A stretch of DNA of 64,000 bases. Source: Xanthoparmelia taractica (lineage: Eukaryota; Ascomycota; Lecanoromycetes; Lecanorales; Parmeliaceae). The position numbers and the translations under genes were made by a program. Shown piece after piece: positions 12,106 through 22,932 of this stretch. The stretch is taken from positions 1-64,000 of the forward strand of contig JANQBS010000201.1 of NCBI GenBank assembly GCA_033085395.1, read 5' to 3'. Within the stretch, counting starts at the first letter, position 1. Every line of letters starts with the position of its first letter. The notes below the pieces were generated by a model. That model made no database searches. It saw only the letters and a program-made list of their open reading frames with translations, and was not told where the DNA came from.

Positions 12106-12955
12106 GGGACGAGGATGGGGTGGGGGAGTTATACGCATGGTGGATACCGAGAGCATGAGATGGCTACACGTGTGAGGTGGGGGAAATATTGCATCTGAAG
12201 TGGATAGCATTGGGAAGAATAATGGAGGGAGCTGTACGATAGGGAAGGCGCTGCTGAACCCACCACACGTTGAAGCTTTCCGTGAACATCAATGACTGCA
12301 TAAGAAAGAAACCTACGCGACCCCTGCATTGAAACGTCAACCCCTCTCGCTTCGTCTCCTTCACCTATATCGTTCTCCTGCATCATCCAGCGACGCCGGG
12401 GCGATATCCGGGAACAACGACCATAGGGGTATGCTACATTCATAAGGAATTTTTTCAAACGTCTGCAATATGCTGTCTCAAGTCTTTGCGCCCTATGTAT
12501 GCTTTGCAATATACATATCGCGATCACCTCGCTGACCTTACTTTGGCACCCTCGTCATCAGCACTCAATACTGCATCCCAATCCAGCTCAGCCTAGGCCG
12601 GCCACGACTCGGATCAAATCCGTGGTTTACTTACTGCCCGGCCAGTCCATCCTGTTGTTCAATAGGCAGAAGCTGTACACCATGCGAAGGAAAGGCAATA
12701 TAAGCCATCACGCCTTAGCAAAGAAATTCGTGGATGTTGATACATGGTATACTAGAGTAGGTGTAGGGTTCATGGTACTTTCGCTTCGTCGCGTTTTCGT
12801 AAAAGCGAATGACATTTATACGGAGATTGTGGCAGATTCAAATCTTATTTTCGGTGGTTCGCCTCTTCGTAGATATCGAGAGTATGTCTGCTACGATTCC
12901 CACTTTTGTAACGCCATACTCGCAACCAAAATGGAGCGCGTTGTTGATAGATATG
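12106..12955. other. Intergenic between tom5 and nup57 (convergent)
   Basis: Convergent 3' ends of tom5 (plus) and nup57 (minus) flank this 850 bp. Several ORFs of 65-160 codons overlap each other on both strands with no recognisable domain. I see no repeat or RNA gene. Confidence 0.4.
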
Positions 12956-13993
12956 CTACCTGCCCGCACCATTCGTGATTGCGAGGGATTTCGATTGCTC
13001 CCACTCGGCCCACTCCTTCTGCAGCTGCGCTAGCTCCTTCGTCAGACCTCCTATTTGTGAGCTGTAATCTTCTAATATCTATATCAAATTTAATCAGCGG
13101 TGATTGTGACAACATGGAGAGTACTGCATACCTTCTTCACCCTTTTCATCACCTCCTCATCAACCACCTGCCCCTGTTCCTGCGAGAGACCCCTTCCAGC
13201 CTTCTCAAATTCCCGTTGCAGCAATTTCCCTCGTTCTCTCACGCTCAGCATCCTGGCCCATATCTCTTCGCTTCTACCGTTCAACGCGGGATCAAGAGCA
13301 CTCTTCTCCAACACCAATAGCTTGTTCCTCAGTTCTTCTTCCGGACCGTCCATGGCGTATCCTCTGTTTCGCAACACCTGCGTCTTAGCCGCTAACCCTA
13401 GACATTGGTGACTCAATCTGAGATGCTTCCTCCGACACTCCGCCGCCCGTACGGATATGCTCAGCTCGTGTTTCTGTAGCAGCGCACTTAGACCACTGTT
13501 GATCTCATATAGTCTACCACCGAGAGTATGCAAGGCCTGAAGCTGCATATTCATTCGCATTCCGATCTCTCGGAACCCTTTGACCAAGACTGGAATAGCC
13601 CCGGGGCTCGGTTTCTTGTTCAGCGCTTCCTCCCATTTCGCTTCATCGTCTTGCGCCATGGGGCCGTAGAAAGGCGCCTGTTCTGGTGGGACGTTGTTGT
13701 AGAGGTATGTCTGGAAGGGAGTAGCGGGATTTTGGGGATTCCATTTCGCAAAGGCGAGATCGATTTGTGCGAGTACGGGCTTTTGGCCTGTTAAGAGCTG
13801 AATTAGCAGGTACATGATCATTATAGGATGCAAAAAAGGCTTACGTGGAGCATTCTCATTCTGAAAAACGGATACTTGATTTTGCACGAACACACTCCCT
13901 GGCTGCTGATTCTGTTGTTGCTGGGGTGCAGGCTGGCCTACGTTTCCAAACAAGCTGCTTCCCTGCTGCTGTTGGTTCTGCTGCTGCTGCTGC

Positions 13994-14027
<34 letters not shown>

Positions 14028-14472
14028 GCTGCTGCTGGTTTGAAGTTGCGCCTAAGCCGCCGAAGAGACCACCACTCTGTTGTTGCTGCGGCTGCGGAGT
14101 AGATCCGAAAAGCCCGCCCTGCTGTTGAGATTGCGTAGAACCAAATAGCCCTCCCCCAGGCGGCTGAGGCGCTGTGATGCGGCCAAATAGACTACCCCCT
14201 TGCTGCTCCTGAGAAGTTGGAGCACTCGTGTTCAGCGAGCCGAAAAGTCCTCCCTGCTGTGGCTGAGAGGTTGCTGTAGAGCCAAATAAGCCTCCTCCCT
14301 GTTGCGGCTGAGAAGTCGTTGTAGACCCGAATAATCCTCCTTGTTGCTGTGGCTGCGAAGCAGTACTCGTGTTGAGTGACCCAAAAAGATTGGGCTTGCT
14401 GGTGCTCTGCTGTTGTTGATTGTTGTTGTTACCAAAGAGCGAGGTCGTAGGTTGGCCGAATAGGGATGACAT
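12956..14472 (-). CDS. nup57: FG nucleoporin Nup57/Nup54
   Basis: Central-channel nucleoporin of the Nsp1-Nup49-Nup57 complex. Three exons, 14472-13845, 13787-13132 and 13078-12956, give 468 residues. The first about 200 residues are GLFG and SLFG repeats with a long polyglutamine run. The rest is the conserved alpha-helical part from QKPVLAQIDLAF through the helical C-terminus that ends LAITNGAGR. The start MSSLFGQPTTSLFG is typical of FG nucleoporins. An in-frame ATG upstream would add about 22 non-conserved residues. The intron 13844-13788 is 57 nt and contains no stop, so unspliced mRNA stays translatable across it. The last intron must be removed to reach the proper C-terminus. Confidence 0.92.
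13970..14037. repeat. CAG/CAA trinucleotide tract in nup57
   Basis: Runs of CTG, then TTG, then CTG on the plus strand encode about 20 consecutive glutamines on the minus strand, between GLFG repeats. The synonymous mix of CAG and CAA limits slippage. A plus-strand ORF rich in leucine or valine over this tract is a shadow. Confidence 0.9.
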
Positions 14473-14776
14473 GGCTGCTGTCGGTATAGCTGATCTCGCG
14501 CGTAGTGCTGAGAAGAGCGTAGAGATGATGGCGACCAAGGACTTGAAGACAAGGGGCGCGCCTAGCTAATAGAGATGTTGAAAGACAAAGTCGAACAACT
14601 GCGCGCGTTGGGCTTATGATTCTGCGTGGACAATGGGAGCTGGACATAAAGGTAGTGAACAGCGGTAGTGTTCAGGGTGTTATCTACCTACATTGGCAGC
14701 ATTGAGATCTTTTCTCTAACATTTCAGTGTTGTTGAAATTCGAGGCCACTATATTTGTCCAGGCGCGTTTCCCACC

Positions 14777-14836
14777 TAGCCCTAATTCAATCCTAAGCTA
14801 AGCCGGATATAGGATGTTAGGGCTGAATTAGGGCTA
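14777..14836. repeat. 60-bp inverted repeat upstream of nup57
   Basis: The arms TAGCCCTAATTCA (14777-14789) and TGAATTAGGGCTA (14824-14836) are perfect 13-bp reverse complements, with an inner ATCCTA and TAGGAT pair. The structure could be a tiny MITE-like element or a hairpin. No coding capacity. Confidence 0.7.
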
Positions 14837-15838
14837 AAGGGGGGTGTGGGACCCTTCTATACCGTATCGAGTCGGAGTGAGCGCCGCTTTAATTCGCGCA
14901 AAGTGTTGGGATTTTCCAGTAAGAGACAGATATAGGGAAGCGAATGGGTGTGGTTTGCACCATGTTTGCAGGCTGGGACAGTGTATTACTACAAGGAGCT
15001 TCGATGGGCTGAGGGCGAGCAGCTGAGCCTGAACGAGAACCTGGTGGCTCCTTTGGGCGTCTTAGATCTGATTTAGTGTTTTCACGTTCAGTTTCGAAAG
15101 ACATACACGGACAGCTTGAAAAACTCATTGATCTAACACTGGACATTTTCCCACCGGAACATGTATTGTTGATAAATGGAGTACAGCCACGAGCAAGTAC
15201 ATTAGCGCATGGACTGGGAGCTGCCGCTACCGGATTGTGTACACTGTACAGCATCGTCTGCCGGCCTAAGTCGGCCTGGAAGCAACACTCTCGTCTATAT
15301 GCAATCTATGCAACGCCTCGTCCAGCTTTTCTTCGAGGGCAGCAGTAAGGCTTGTTTCCGTATCAGCCTTACCGTTATCCTCGTGGTCATTAATGCCAAC
15401 ATAACATATTCGGACGGGACTTGGAGTTAACGTGAGTTCCGACGAGTCGACCTGTTAGTTAATATAAATCAATGCTGTTGTTTTCTCATTTCAAGTAGTA
15501 AAGTGGCAACTTCCTTGTGGGAAGGATGATCATGAAACTTTTCCTTTCCCAAGAGCGTGAGCCTCGCTAGCTCAAGAGCTCATGCGCATAGGACGACTTG
15601 TCAGTACTGCGACTTGTGCAGGCGACTTAGCCGAAGGGAAGTCAACCAGTTTCGCAAGCAGCGGCAAATGTAAACGGAAATGTGCCGACTCCCTAGTATA
15701 ATCTGGTAGATACACTAAACCAGATCAGCCTGATGAATATGTGTCCCAATATCTCCAAGAATCAATGGGCAGCTATCGTTACATCGTCGTCTGAGAAAGA
15801 AATGAACAGAGCAAAAAAGCTCGCGGCTGACCACGCAA
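14837..15838. other. Region between nup57 and hydrolase, no firm gene
   Basis: A plus-strand ORF (15076-15348) reads SVSKDIHGQLEKLIDLTLDI and looks partly protein-like, with an opposite-strand ORF of similar size over it. I recognise neither. They may be relics of the decaying metabolite region to the right. Confidence 0.3.
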
Positions 15839-16786
15839 TCATATTTCATTCTTGCTGTGTTTGCTGAGCCACAGTCCCACCTCGAGAGCCAGCTTGCTCG
15901 GTTGATCATACTGGACCAAATGCCCTGCTTCCTCAATGATGACCAGATGCTCCGCATTCAGTGCCTTCTTCAACCTTTGAGCTGTTTCGACTGGTAACCA
16001 GGCATCATTGAGCCCCCAAATAATACTCGTTGGCGATAGACCTCCGACACGAGCATACTCGTTCTCAAGTACACCAGTGTCCCGGTGATGAGCCTGCACC
16101 ATTTCTTTCAGGAACTTCTCGGACCCTTGCATTCCACCCGCAAGCCAAGGGGCGCATAGCATATCCTCAATTTCCTTTGGCAAAGACTTGCGTGTTGCGC
16201 TTTTCACATAGGCTCGCACAAGTCCTTCAAGGAAATTTGCCGGAATTTCCGTGAAGACACCCTCGTTCTCGGCGACGAGTTTGAAAAATGGCAACCCAAA
16301 AGGACCAATCGCCACGACGTCGATGAGACACAGACTCGCAAACTTGATACTATGCTCCAGAAGCAGGCGCAAGGAAACCAGGCCGCCGTTGTCATGGGAC
16401 ACCACGTGAGGTGGACTTGCCATGTCCCAGTGTTTGAGCAGAGCAGCGCTCACTTCGGCACGAAGGACGAGAGATCCATCCAAGTCGACTTTGTCCTGAT
16501 CCGCCGCATCCACCAAGCGGCGGTGTGGAGGTGAAATGCCAAACCCTGGATGGTCATAAAGATAGATACAATAGTGAGTGGAAAGACTTGTCGCCAAATC
16601 TTGCCACACAGCGCTGCTCCATGGCGTGCCGTGTATGAAGACAAGAGCTGGTGAGGCAGCCTTGCCAAACCGCGTCCATTGAATGCGATATTCGTGAGTT
16701 GTAGTTTTATGAATAAAGGTCTGGTCGAGGCTGTAACCCCCGTGCGCCATCATTGATTGCCAAACGAAAAAAAACAAAATCCCCAA
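15839..16786 (-). CDS. Alpha/beta-hydrolase, haloalkane dehalogenase/epoxide hydrolase-like
   Basis: Single-exon alpha/beta-hydrolase of up to 315 residues. The oxyanion-hole motif HGTPWSS is at residues 52-58, DHPGFG follows, and the nucleophile elbow SHDNGG is near residues 130-135. Asp is in the nucleophile position, as in haloalkane dehalogenases and soluble epoxide hydrolases, rather than the Ser of esterases. The catalytic His lies in EEAGHLVQYDQP near the C-terminus. The first ATG gives a short hydrophobic start (GILFFFVWQ); the ATG at 16753 may be the true one. It lies next to an O-methyltransferase relic and a broken NRPS-like gene, so it may once have been a tailoring enzyme. It is intact. 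The substrate cannot be told from sequence. Confidence 0.85.
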   Translation of the reverse strand: MGILFFFVWQSMMAHGGYSLDQTFIHKTTTHEYRIQWTRFGKAASPALVFIHGTPWSSAVWQDLATSLSTHYCIYLYDHPGFGISPPHRRLVDAADQDKVDLDGSLVLRAEVSAALLKHWDMASPPHVVSHDNGGLVSLRLLLEHSIKFASLCLIDVVAIGPFGLPFFKLVAENEGVFTEIPANFLEGLVRAYVKSATRKSLPKEIEDMLCAPWLAGGMQGSEKFLKEMVQAHHRDTGVLENEYARVGGLSPTSIIWGLNDAWLPVETAQRLKKALNAEHLVIIEEAGHLVQYDQPSKLALEVGLWLSKHSKNEI

Positions 16787-17099
16787 CGCAAGAACGCACT
16801 GTCAGGGTTTTATGCACTTGTTTTAGCTGATGCACAAAGCTTGTGAATCCTTGGCGCAGTTTTTGGAGAATTTATACAACAGTATTACTGTCACGCAAAA
16901 TCCTGAACAGCGCTAGTAGAAGCCCTAACCCTATTCCCGGAACGTGACCCTATAGAGTAATACCCTAAGTTTCTTTCTTCCGGGTAACAGAGGGCCTGAG
17001 TGCAATTCAAGAAGCACTTCTAAGCGCATTGTCCAGGCACCAAGGCAACACTTCCGGCGGTGCATTATCCGAGATCTTGGCGCAGAAGTCTTGGCATGT

Positions 17100-17310
17100 T
17101 CAGGACATTGCATGCCGACCGTTGAGTTCTGTAGTCGCTTCAAGGACGGCCATTCGAGCCTCTTCGACACATTTAGCCTCAAAGTCAACTGGCACTTGGG
17201 GCGGTTGGGTTAGGTCGAATGAGGGAGTTGGCAGATTGTGGCGAGTGAGATGTTCATTGGCTGTAGCGGTGTTTTTGAATCTCACTGGGCTGGATAATTT
17301 TGCTACAGCC
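17100..17310 (-). pseudogene. Relic of a fungal O-methyltransferase N-terminus
   Basis: The minus-strand frame reads NEHLTRHNLPTPSFD, then VEEARMAVLEATTELN. This matches the helical dimerisation N-terminus shared by many fungal secondary-metabolite O-methyltransferases (pattern ..YLT.HNLP.PSFD...EV...R..VL.AT.EL). A stop follows after about 60 residues. The roughly 300-residue SAM-binding domain is absent, since the hydrolase begins within 350 bp. Upstream in the same frame a stop lies a dozen codons before the conserved part. I read it as a truncated leftover of a cluster gene. The identification rests on a short stretch and my memory of the family. Confidence 0.6.
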
Positions 17311-18065
17311 CATGTTTATGAAGTCATTCGACGGGAAGGTAGTTTGAATACGCTTGAATCAAGGGCTTGAAGAGTGTTTGGCAAACACTGATAATGCAGC
17401 ACATGAACGAATCACATGCGAGGAAAAAGGCGCGGATAGTCTACAGGCTGTGATCGGTCAGAGCTTTCATCGTACTCCGACCGGCGACCCCGAGGCCGAG
17501 TGCCTTCGAAGACCTCAGCGAGCATTGCGTACAGTAAGCTGCAGCCACTAGGTTCCTCCATATCCAAATGTATGCCGATGCATGATGTTGTCGTATTCTC
17601 TCCAAGAGCAGTCAGTCCATACCAAGGTATACCGCGGCTGGATATGGCTTACAGAGAGACAATCCTACTGTACCGACGACATATTGTAAGGCTTTTCAAA
17701 GACTAATAGCATATGCATTTATTCTACACCACACACCCTCTCAACCATTAGCCCCGCAACTCTGCCTGGTTTAGGAAGTCTCGACTGATACTGCTAAGGG
17801 CTACATCAACCGGACCAAACACTTTTTCTTCTCAGGGAATGGCCCGTAACTACAAGGCCGAGAAGTTGCGAGACTTACAAGTTCCCCTTCTTTATATCCT
17901 TCAGTGTGTCCTCTCGCAGATTACGATACCGTTAAGAGCTTTTGCTGGTGAGACAACCTTCTCTGTAGGCTCGGAGTACCATCTGTCCAAGGCACATCGA
18001 CTGGTAACACTCACGACCTTCGGACCAAGGGTCCAATACAACAGCCATATTGGCCTGCAGCCAAG
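17311..18065. other. Gap between O-methyltransferase relic and NRPS-like pseudogene
   Basis: No supported gene. Short ORFs on both strands lack recognisable features. It may contain the former promoter of the NRPS-like gene. Confidence 0.4.
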
Positions 18066-21000
18066 ATGATCTCGCCAGACCCATCCACAGCTGAAATACA
18101 CGGAGCAAAAATTGAGCCGACAGATGAAAGTCTTTGGACATTGTTATCAGCTGCTGCAGACCAGCATCCTGATAACGCAGCTATTATCTCGTTACATCAA
18201 TCTGAGCACTCCAGAGCCTCTACGTTGGACATATGCTCAGCTCCAGCATAAATGTGCATCACTGGCGGGGAGTCTCGAATCGCTAGGCCACACTCCAAGA
18301 GATCCAGTGGTAACGCTGTTGACAACCAGGCGGAGTGTGGGTTACTGTTTTGGACAAGCGCAAGGCTAGGCTCTCCGTTCGTACCTCTAAGCCCACGCAG
18401 CCTTGCACGACCAGAAGAGCTCAAGTACATGTTGAGAGTTGCCGGAGTAGGCACTTTAGTAGCTACCGACGATGACCAGGCGGCTCAATTGGATGAAATT
18501 GCACCAGAAATTCTACGGAAAGTACCAATCAAGATCATTGTCAAATGTGGAAGGACGACTCTGCCGTCTTCTTGGATCTCTCTTGCAGAAGTTTTGGCAA
18601 AGTTACTTGGCATCGCGACATTGTCTACATCGCAAACACGTTGCACGGACACTGTTCTACTATTATTTATAAGTGGTACGACCTCAACTCCCAAAGCTTG
18701 TCCCCACAGTAGCAGGACTCTGTGTTTGCCATCTTTAGCGTATCGCAGCCTTCGCCATATAGATGCGGATAAACGCTTGGTACAGCATCTAGCCTCGCAT
18801 CATGTTTTCGGTTTGACCGTAACCCTTGCCTTCTGGCTCGCAGGGGCCTCTGTTGTCTACCCAAGCAAAGCCTTCGAGCCTGGCTCCACTCTGGACGCCA
18901 TCGAGAACCAAAGTTGCACGCACATGGCAGCCGTTCCCAGCATGATATATGGACTCAGGAACCATCCCTCCTTTTCTAAACGTAGGCTCAAGTCTCTCAT
19001 CTCGATAGATCTAGAAGGTGCTGCGATCCATCTCGAGATCCTGAGTACATGTCTCAATCCGCTTCAATTTGGAGCGTTGAGTGCTTCAACAAGCTTTAGC
19101 ATAACTGAAAGCATGACATCAATTGCGTGGGATGACACCGAGATTCCGCCTATTCAGGACGACTCTGTTAGTGTTGGCAGGCCTACACCTGGGGCCAAAA
19201 TGAAAATATGTGCACCGGGATCTAGGACACCGCTCAAGCGTGAAGAGCTGGGCGAGCTTCACCTCGGAGGTCACCAGGTCATCAATAGTTATCTATGTGC
19301 TGAGGAAGGTACATTATACGAAGATTTGAAGGACGGCGGACGTTGGATTGCTACAGGTGACCAGGCACTTGTAGACATTGCAGGGGCTGTGCACGTGCTT
19401 GGAAGGTATAAAGACTTAATCATCAGAGGAGGCAGCAATATCTCGGCTGCTAGCATAGAGAGAGTTCTGAATAAGGCAAATGGTATCGTAGTGAGTACTC
19501 CGGTCACGGATTGAAGCAATCCATTGGACTAAGGCAGGGATCCCAGGCACATGTTGTAGGGATTCCGGACGAAGTAGCTCAGGAGGTCCCGATCGCTGTC
19601 ATACAAAAGGCCGGAGATGACCACCCTACCTACGAAGCTTTACAAGAGCTCGCCTCTCGTGAGCTAGGAGTGGCCCGCTCACCTAAAATTCTGCTTGACC
19701 TGGTTGAAGATCTCAAATTGCAGCAATTCCCAACAACTACGTCAGGGAAGGTCCGAAAAGTCGAACTACGGGAACTTGCTCTAGCATTTCTGCAAAGGCA
19801 AGAGGCAGTAGTAAAGGAGCAACCACGAACGTCAACCTTAGATGTTCTCCTTGGGATATGGTCCCAGATTACGGGTCGACCAGACGAAAGCCTGCCCACC
19901 GACCAGCCAGTTAATACCTTCGCAGATAGCATCATGATCCTTCAATTCTCGGCGCAGGTCACGAAAGAGCTCGGCAGGAATCTCGTCCTCGAAGAATTGA
20001 ACGATCAGAACACTATCGAAGAGCAGGCTCAGCTGGTTAGCACCCATAGCAAGGATTCATGTGTGCGGGTAATGCCGCGAACACATCGTGATGGACCCCC
20101 AGAAACTGGAGACATGGTACATACTTTGGGTGATATCGCACGGACTGAGCGAATACGGGAAATTGCCGAACCGCTTTTGACTCAGATGCACCTTTCATGG
20201 GACCAACATGTAGAAGATGTCATTCCCACGACTGACGCCAGTCGATTTTTTGGACGTCCATTGCGACCGCAGTCATGGAATCTTTGGCAAGCGTTTGCAA
20301 CTACGAATGTCGATCATGACCAACTCAAAAGCGCATTAAAGACAGCCTTATCACGACATTCCCTACTCCACAGCCTTGTTGTTCGCTTTGACGAAGGGAC
20401 TGAACTTTTTCTCGTTGTTCGCCCGTGCAAGGAGTGGGACCAGCTCTCAATGATTGAAGGCTTTGAGGTGGAAACGCCAGAAGACCTTAGGACGCTTCTC
20501 CCGAACGACCAGAAGCACTATGTTACTGTTTTGCCTGGTCCTTTATTCAAATTGAAGATCGCAAAGGTAAGAAGTACAGGAGGCACGGGCTTTGTATTCA
20601 ATGGACAGCATACTGCTGTTGACGCTCTGTCCATCTCCCTTTGGGTCAGAGAAGTGGACTCGATCCTCTCCGGCGGTTCTTTGAAATGCGGTAGTTACAA
20701 GGATTTCGCAGATGCGTACTTCCTCCATCGAAATGGTCCCGCAGCTCAGGCCGCTTGCGACTTCCACTTACGCCGCTTAAGTGGCCTTGGCGCGGCAAAA
20801 GAAGCACTTTGGCCGCCCCAAAGAGCACCAGGATGGTTCAGGGGCAACGACGAGGGCTGGTTACATCTCGACGGGACCTCTGGGAAGGCCGAGGAGCGTC
20901 CAATTCTAGACGGCAACGACGCGTGCGCACTGTCCGGCATTATGCGAACGATCCAAATTCCTTCGCATCCCATCCAACACAGAGCTGCCGTCCGTATATC

Positions 21001-21653
21001 TCCGCCAATTTCGTGAAATCGGCTTGCGCCCTGATGAACGTCTGCCAGACAGGCGCGACAGAGGCTGTGTTCTCCAGTGTCGAGGCTGGACGCTCGTGGC
21101 CTTTCTGGGAAGACTGGGCCCACGGCGAACAGGCACCGATCGTTCACCCGTTAGACATCGCCGGACCCACGCTCGAGCGCGTCCTAAACAGAATCCATAT
21201 AGACCGGCAAGAGCGCGTATCCAGCTTCTTACGTCACGCACAAGAAGAGCAGAAACAGCTGACCAATATGCTCATGCCTCGCTCTATACCATCATCGCCC
21301 GACTCGAAGAGAGAGAGCGAATCCCAACTGATCTCGACCATGGTGACGGTTCTATCCTTGACACCTACTTTCGCCGTCAATGTTTCAATTGGCTGCCGAA
21401 TACAAAGTCTGGCGGGGACTTGGCTCGATTGGAACAGATGCAGCCGGGGTCGAGCGCCGATCTGGGTCTGCAGTGGAACTGTGGATCCGTGAGCGAGGAG
21501 ACGCTATTTGTACACGCCAGGTGGGATGATGCGCAGTTGAGACTGAGGGAGGTGCAGGGCGCGATGGATGTGTTCATCAAGGCTGTGCAGTGGCTGACAG
21601 CACCGGAAAATTGGGACAAGAGGGTTGGGGAGTTCGAGGGGTTGATGAAGTGA
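18066..21653 (+). pseudogene. NRPS-like enzyme (adenylation, carrier, condensation-like), frameshifted
   Basis: Adenylation domain first: FISGTTSTPKACPHSS (A3-like), WIATGDQ, GRYKDLIIRGGSNIS and the terminal TTSGKVRKVEL with its catalytic Lys. The carrier domain has FADSIMILQF. A condensation-like domain carries QHTAVDA in place of HHxxxDG, keeping the second His and the Asp. One normal intron (about 19492-19540, GTGAGT donor) joins NKANGIV to GSQAHVVGIPD. Four frame breaks disrupt the rest: about 18195-18210 (one extra base), about 18321 (one base lost in VTLL/NQAECGLLFW), about 20960-21003 (one base lost before ANFVKSACALMN) and about 21266 (one base lost between QKQLT and YAHASLYTII). None lies in a homopolymer or is explained by a clear intron. 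The protein is otherwise well conserved, so the loss is recent. Product unknown. Confidence 0.8.
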
Positions 21654-22932
21654 GGACGATGATTATGCTGATGATAACGACGGATGGATGAGGGTGTGGT
21701 TTTGTGCTTGCTGTGTGGAAACAATGCTAAAGGGCTGGAGACAAAGTCTTCGGCTCATTATCATTGGATTTAGATTTAAATCCATCAAAGACATTCTTTA
21801 CATGGATCTAGCTTTTTCTCAATAACAGAAGTTCTCATAAGAGTTCGTGCCGAGCGTGGTTAGAGTGGGCAATTGATGGCACGTTTTTCTTCGAACAAGT
21901 AATTTGGCACGACAGGCCGGAAGACACCCATGCTGAAGCTTTCAAGCAGGGTGGCAGTGTTGCCGGCTTCGATGGGTATAGTACAAAAACGCCACGGAGA
22001 AGTCAGAGGGCCCTGACAAAGGGAGCTTGGAGGACTACTTTACAGCAAGGGGAAATTGATTTTGAATTGTTGTAAGCTTCCTGAAGCCATAGACTTGGAT
22101 ATTGATGGCTTTTGAGCGCCATTCATCCTTCCAGAGGTTAGAATCCGTGTGACTGGTAATGTACTGCAGCTGGAGCGGGTTATACTGGTAACCTAGTTTC
22201 CGTACCATTGGTATTATCAAGATATTTCGCTCCATTTTCACTTGATTTTTGTGGAAAAGGGCCCCTTGATTAAGTTAAGGCAGCTAGTATTCTATTGTAA
22301 AGTAAGCCAAATTTAACCAATCTGATAGAATACTCTTAGCCAGTATAGTTACCCTATAATAAAACTTGACGATCGTAACGGGAAAGAACAAGAAGGTGAA
22401 TCAGACTCCAGGTCTAAAGACTGGTAGGACTACTGGGATAGCTTGGGCTAGAATTTTAGCAGGTATACTTGGGATTCCCTTCGAGATCATACAGGGCAGC
22501 GTATATATCAAAGCTCGGGGACCAGAAAAGGCCCGTGCCTAAAGAGGATGATAGATTTAAGAGTAGTGTGTGTTTATTATGGTTTAAGCCGGAGGGACGG
22601 TGCTAGATCGTGGTATGAAGGGGAGAGTAAATGAAAAAAAAGAAAATCTTGACATTCCCCATTGAAGGGTCCACAAGCGGGAAAATAGCATGTAGGGAAT
22701 AAACTGAGTAATTTCGAGGTCCACATCACGCGATTCCCGAGAGTTTGCCGAGGGACGGAAGGCCTTGATATACACCACTAGATGAGACATCGTCCAAGGA
22801 CAGGAGAACAAGCGCCAGGGACAGGCCAATGTGCAGCGAGGAGCAGACACATTATTTGCTAGATTTGCTACCAGCAACGCCCAATCGTGCTTCAATCTCT
22901 CACAAGCTCGACAGTGACAGCGTGGAAGTCCA
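21654..22932. other. AT-rich intergenic with possible transposase relic
   Basis: About 1.3 kb without a gene. Base composition drops toward A and T around 22240-22400. A plus-strand reading at about 22384-22541 gives TPGLKTGRTTGIAWARILAG, then ILGIPFEIIQG, which faintly resembles the helix-turn-helix start of fungal Tc1/pogo-type transposases. There are no terminal repeats or DDE motif that I can find. Confidence 0.3.

Noticed and set aside
13828..14043. Plus-strand ORF rich in leucine or valine
   Set aside because: It is the antisense of the CAG/CAA tract in nup57.
20755..21492. A separate gene in the second frame of the NRPS-like region
   Set aside because: Its conserved part continues the condensation-like domain of the upstream frame, so it is a frameshifted segment and not a new gene.
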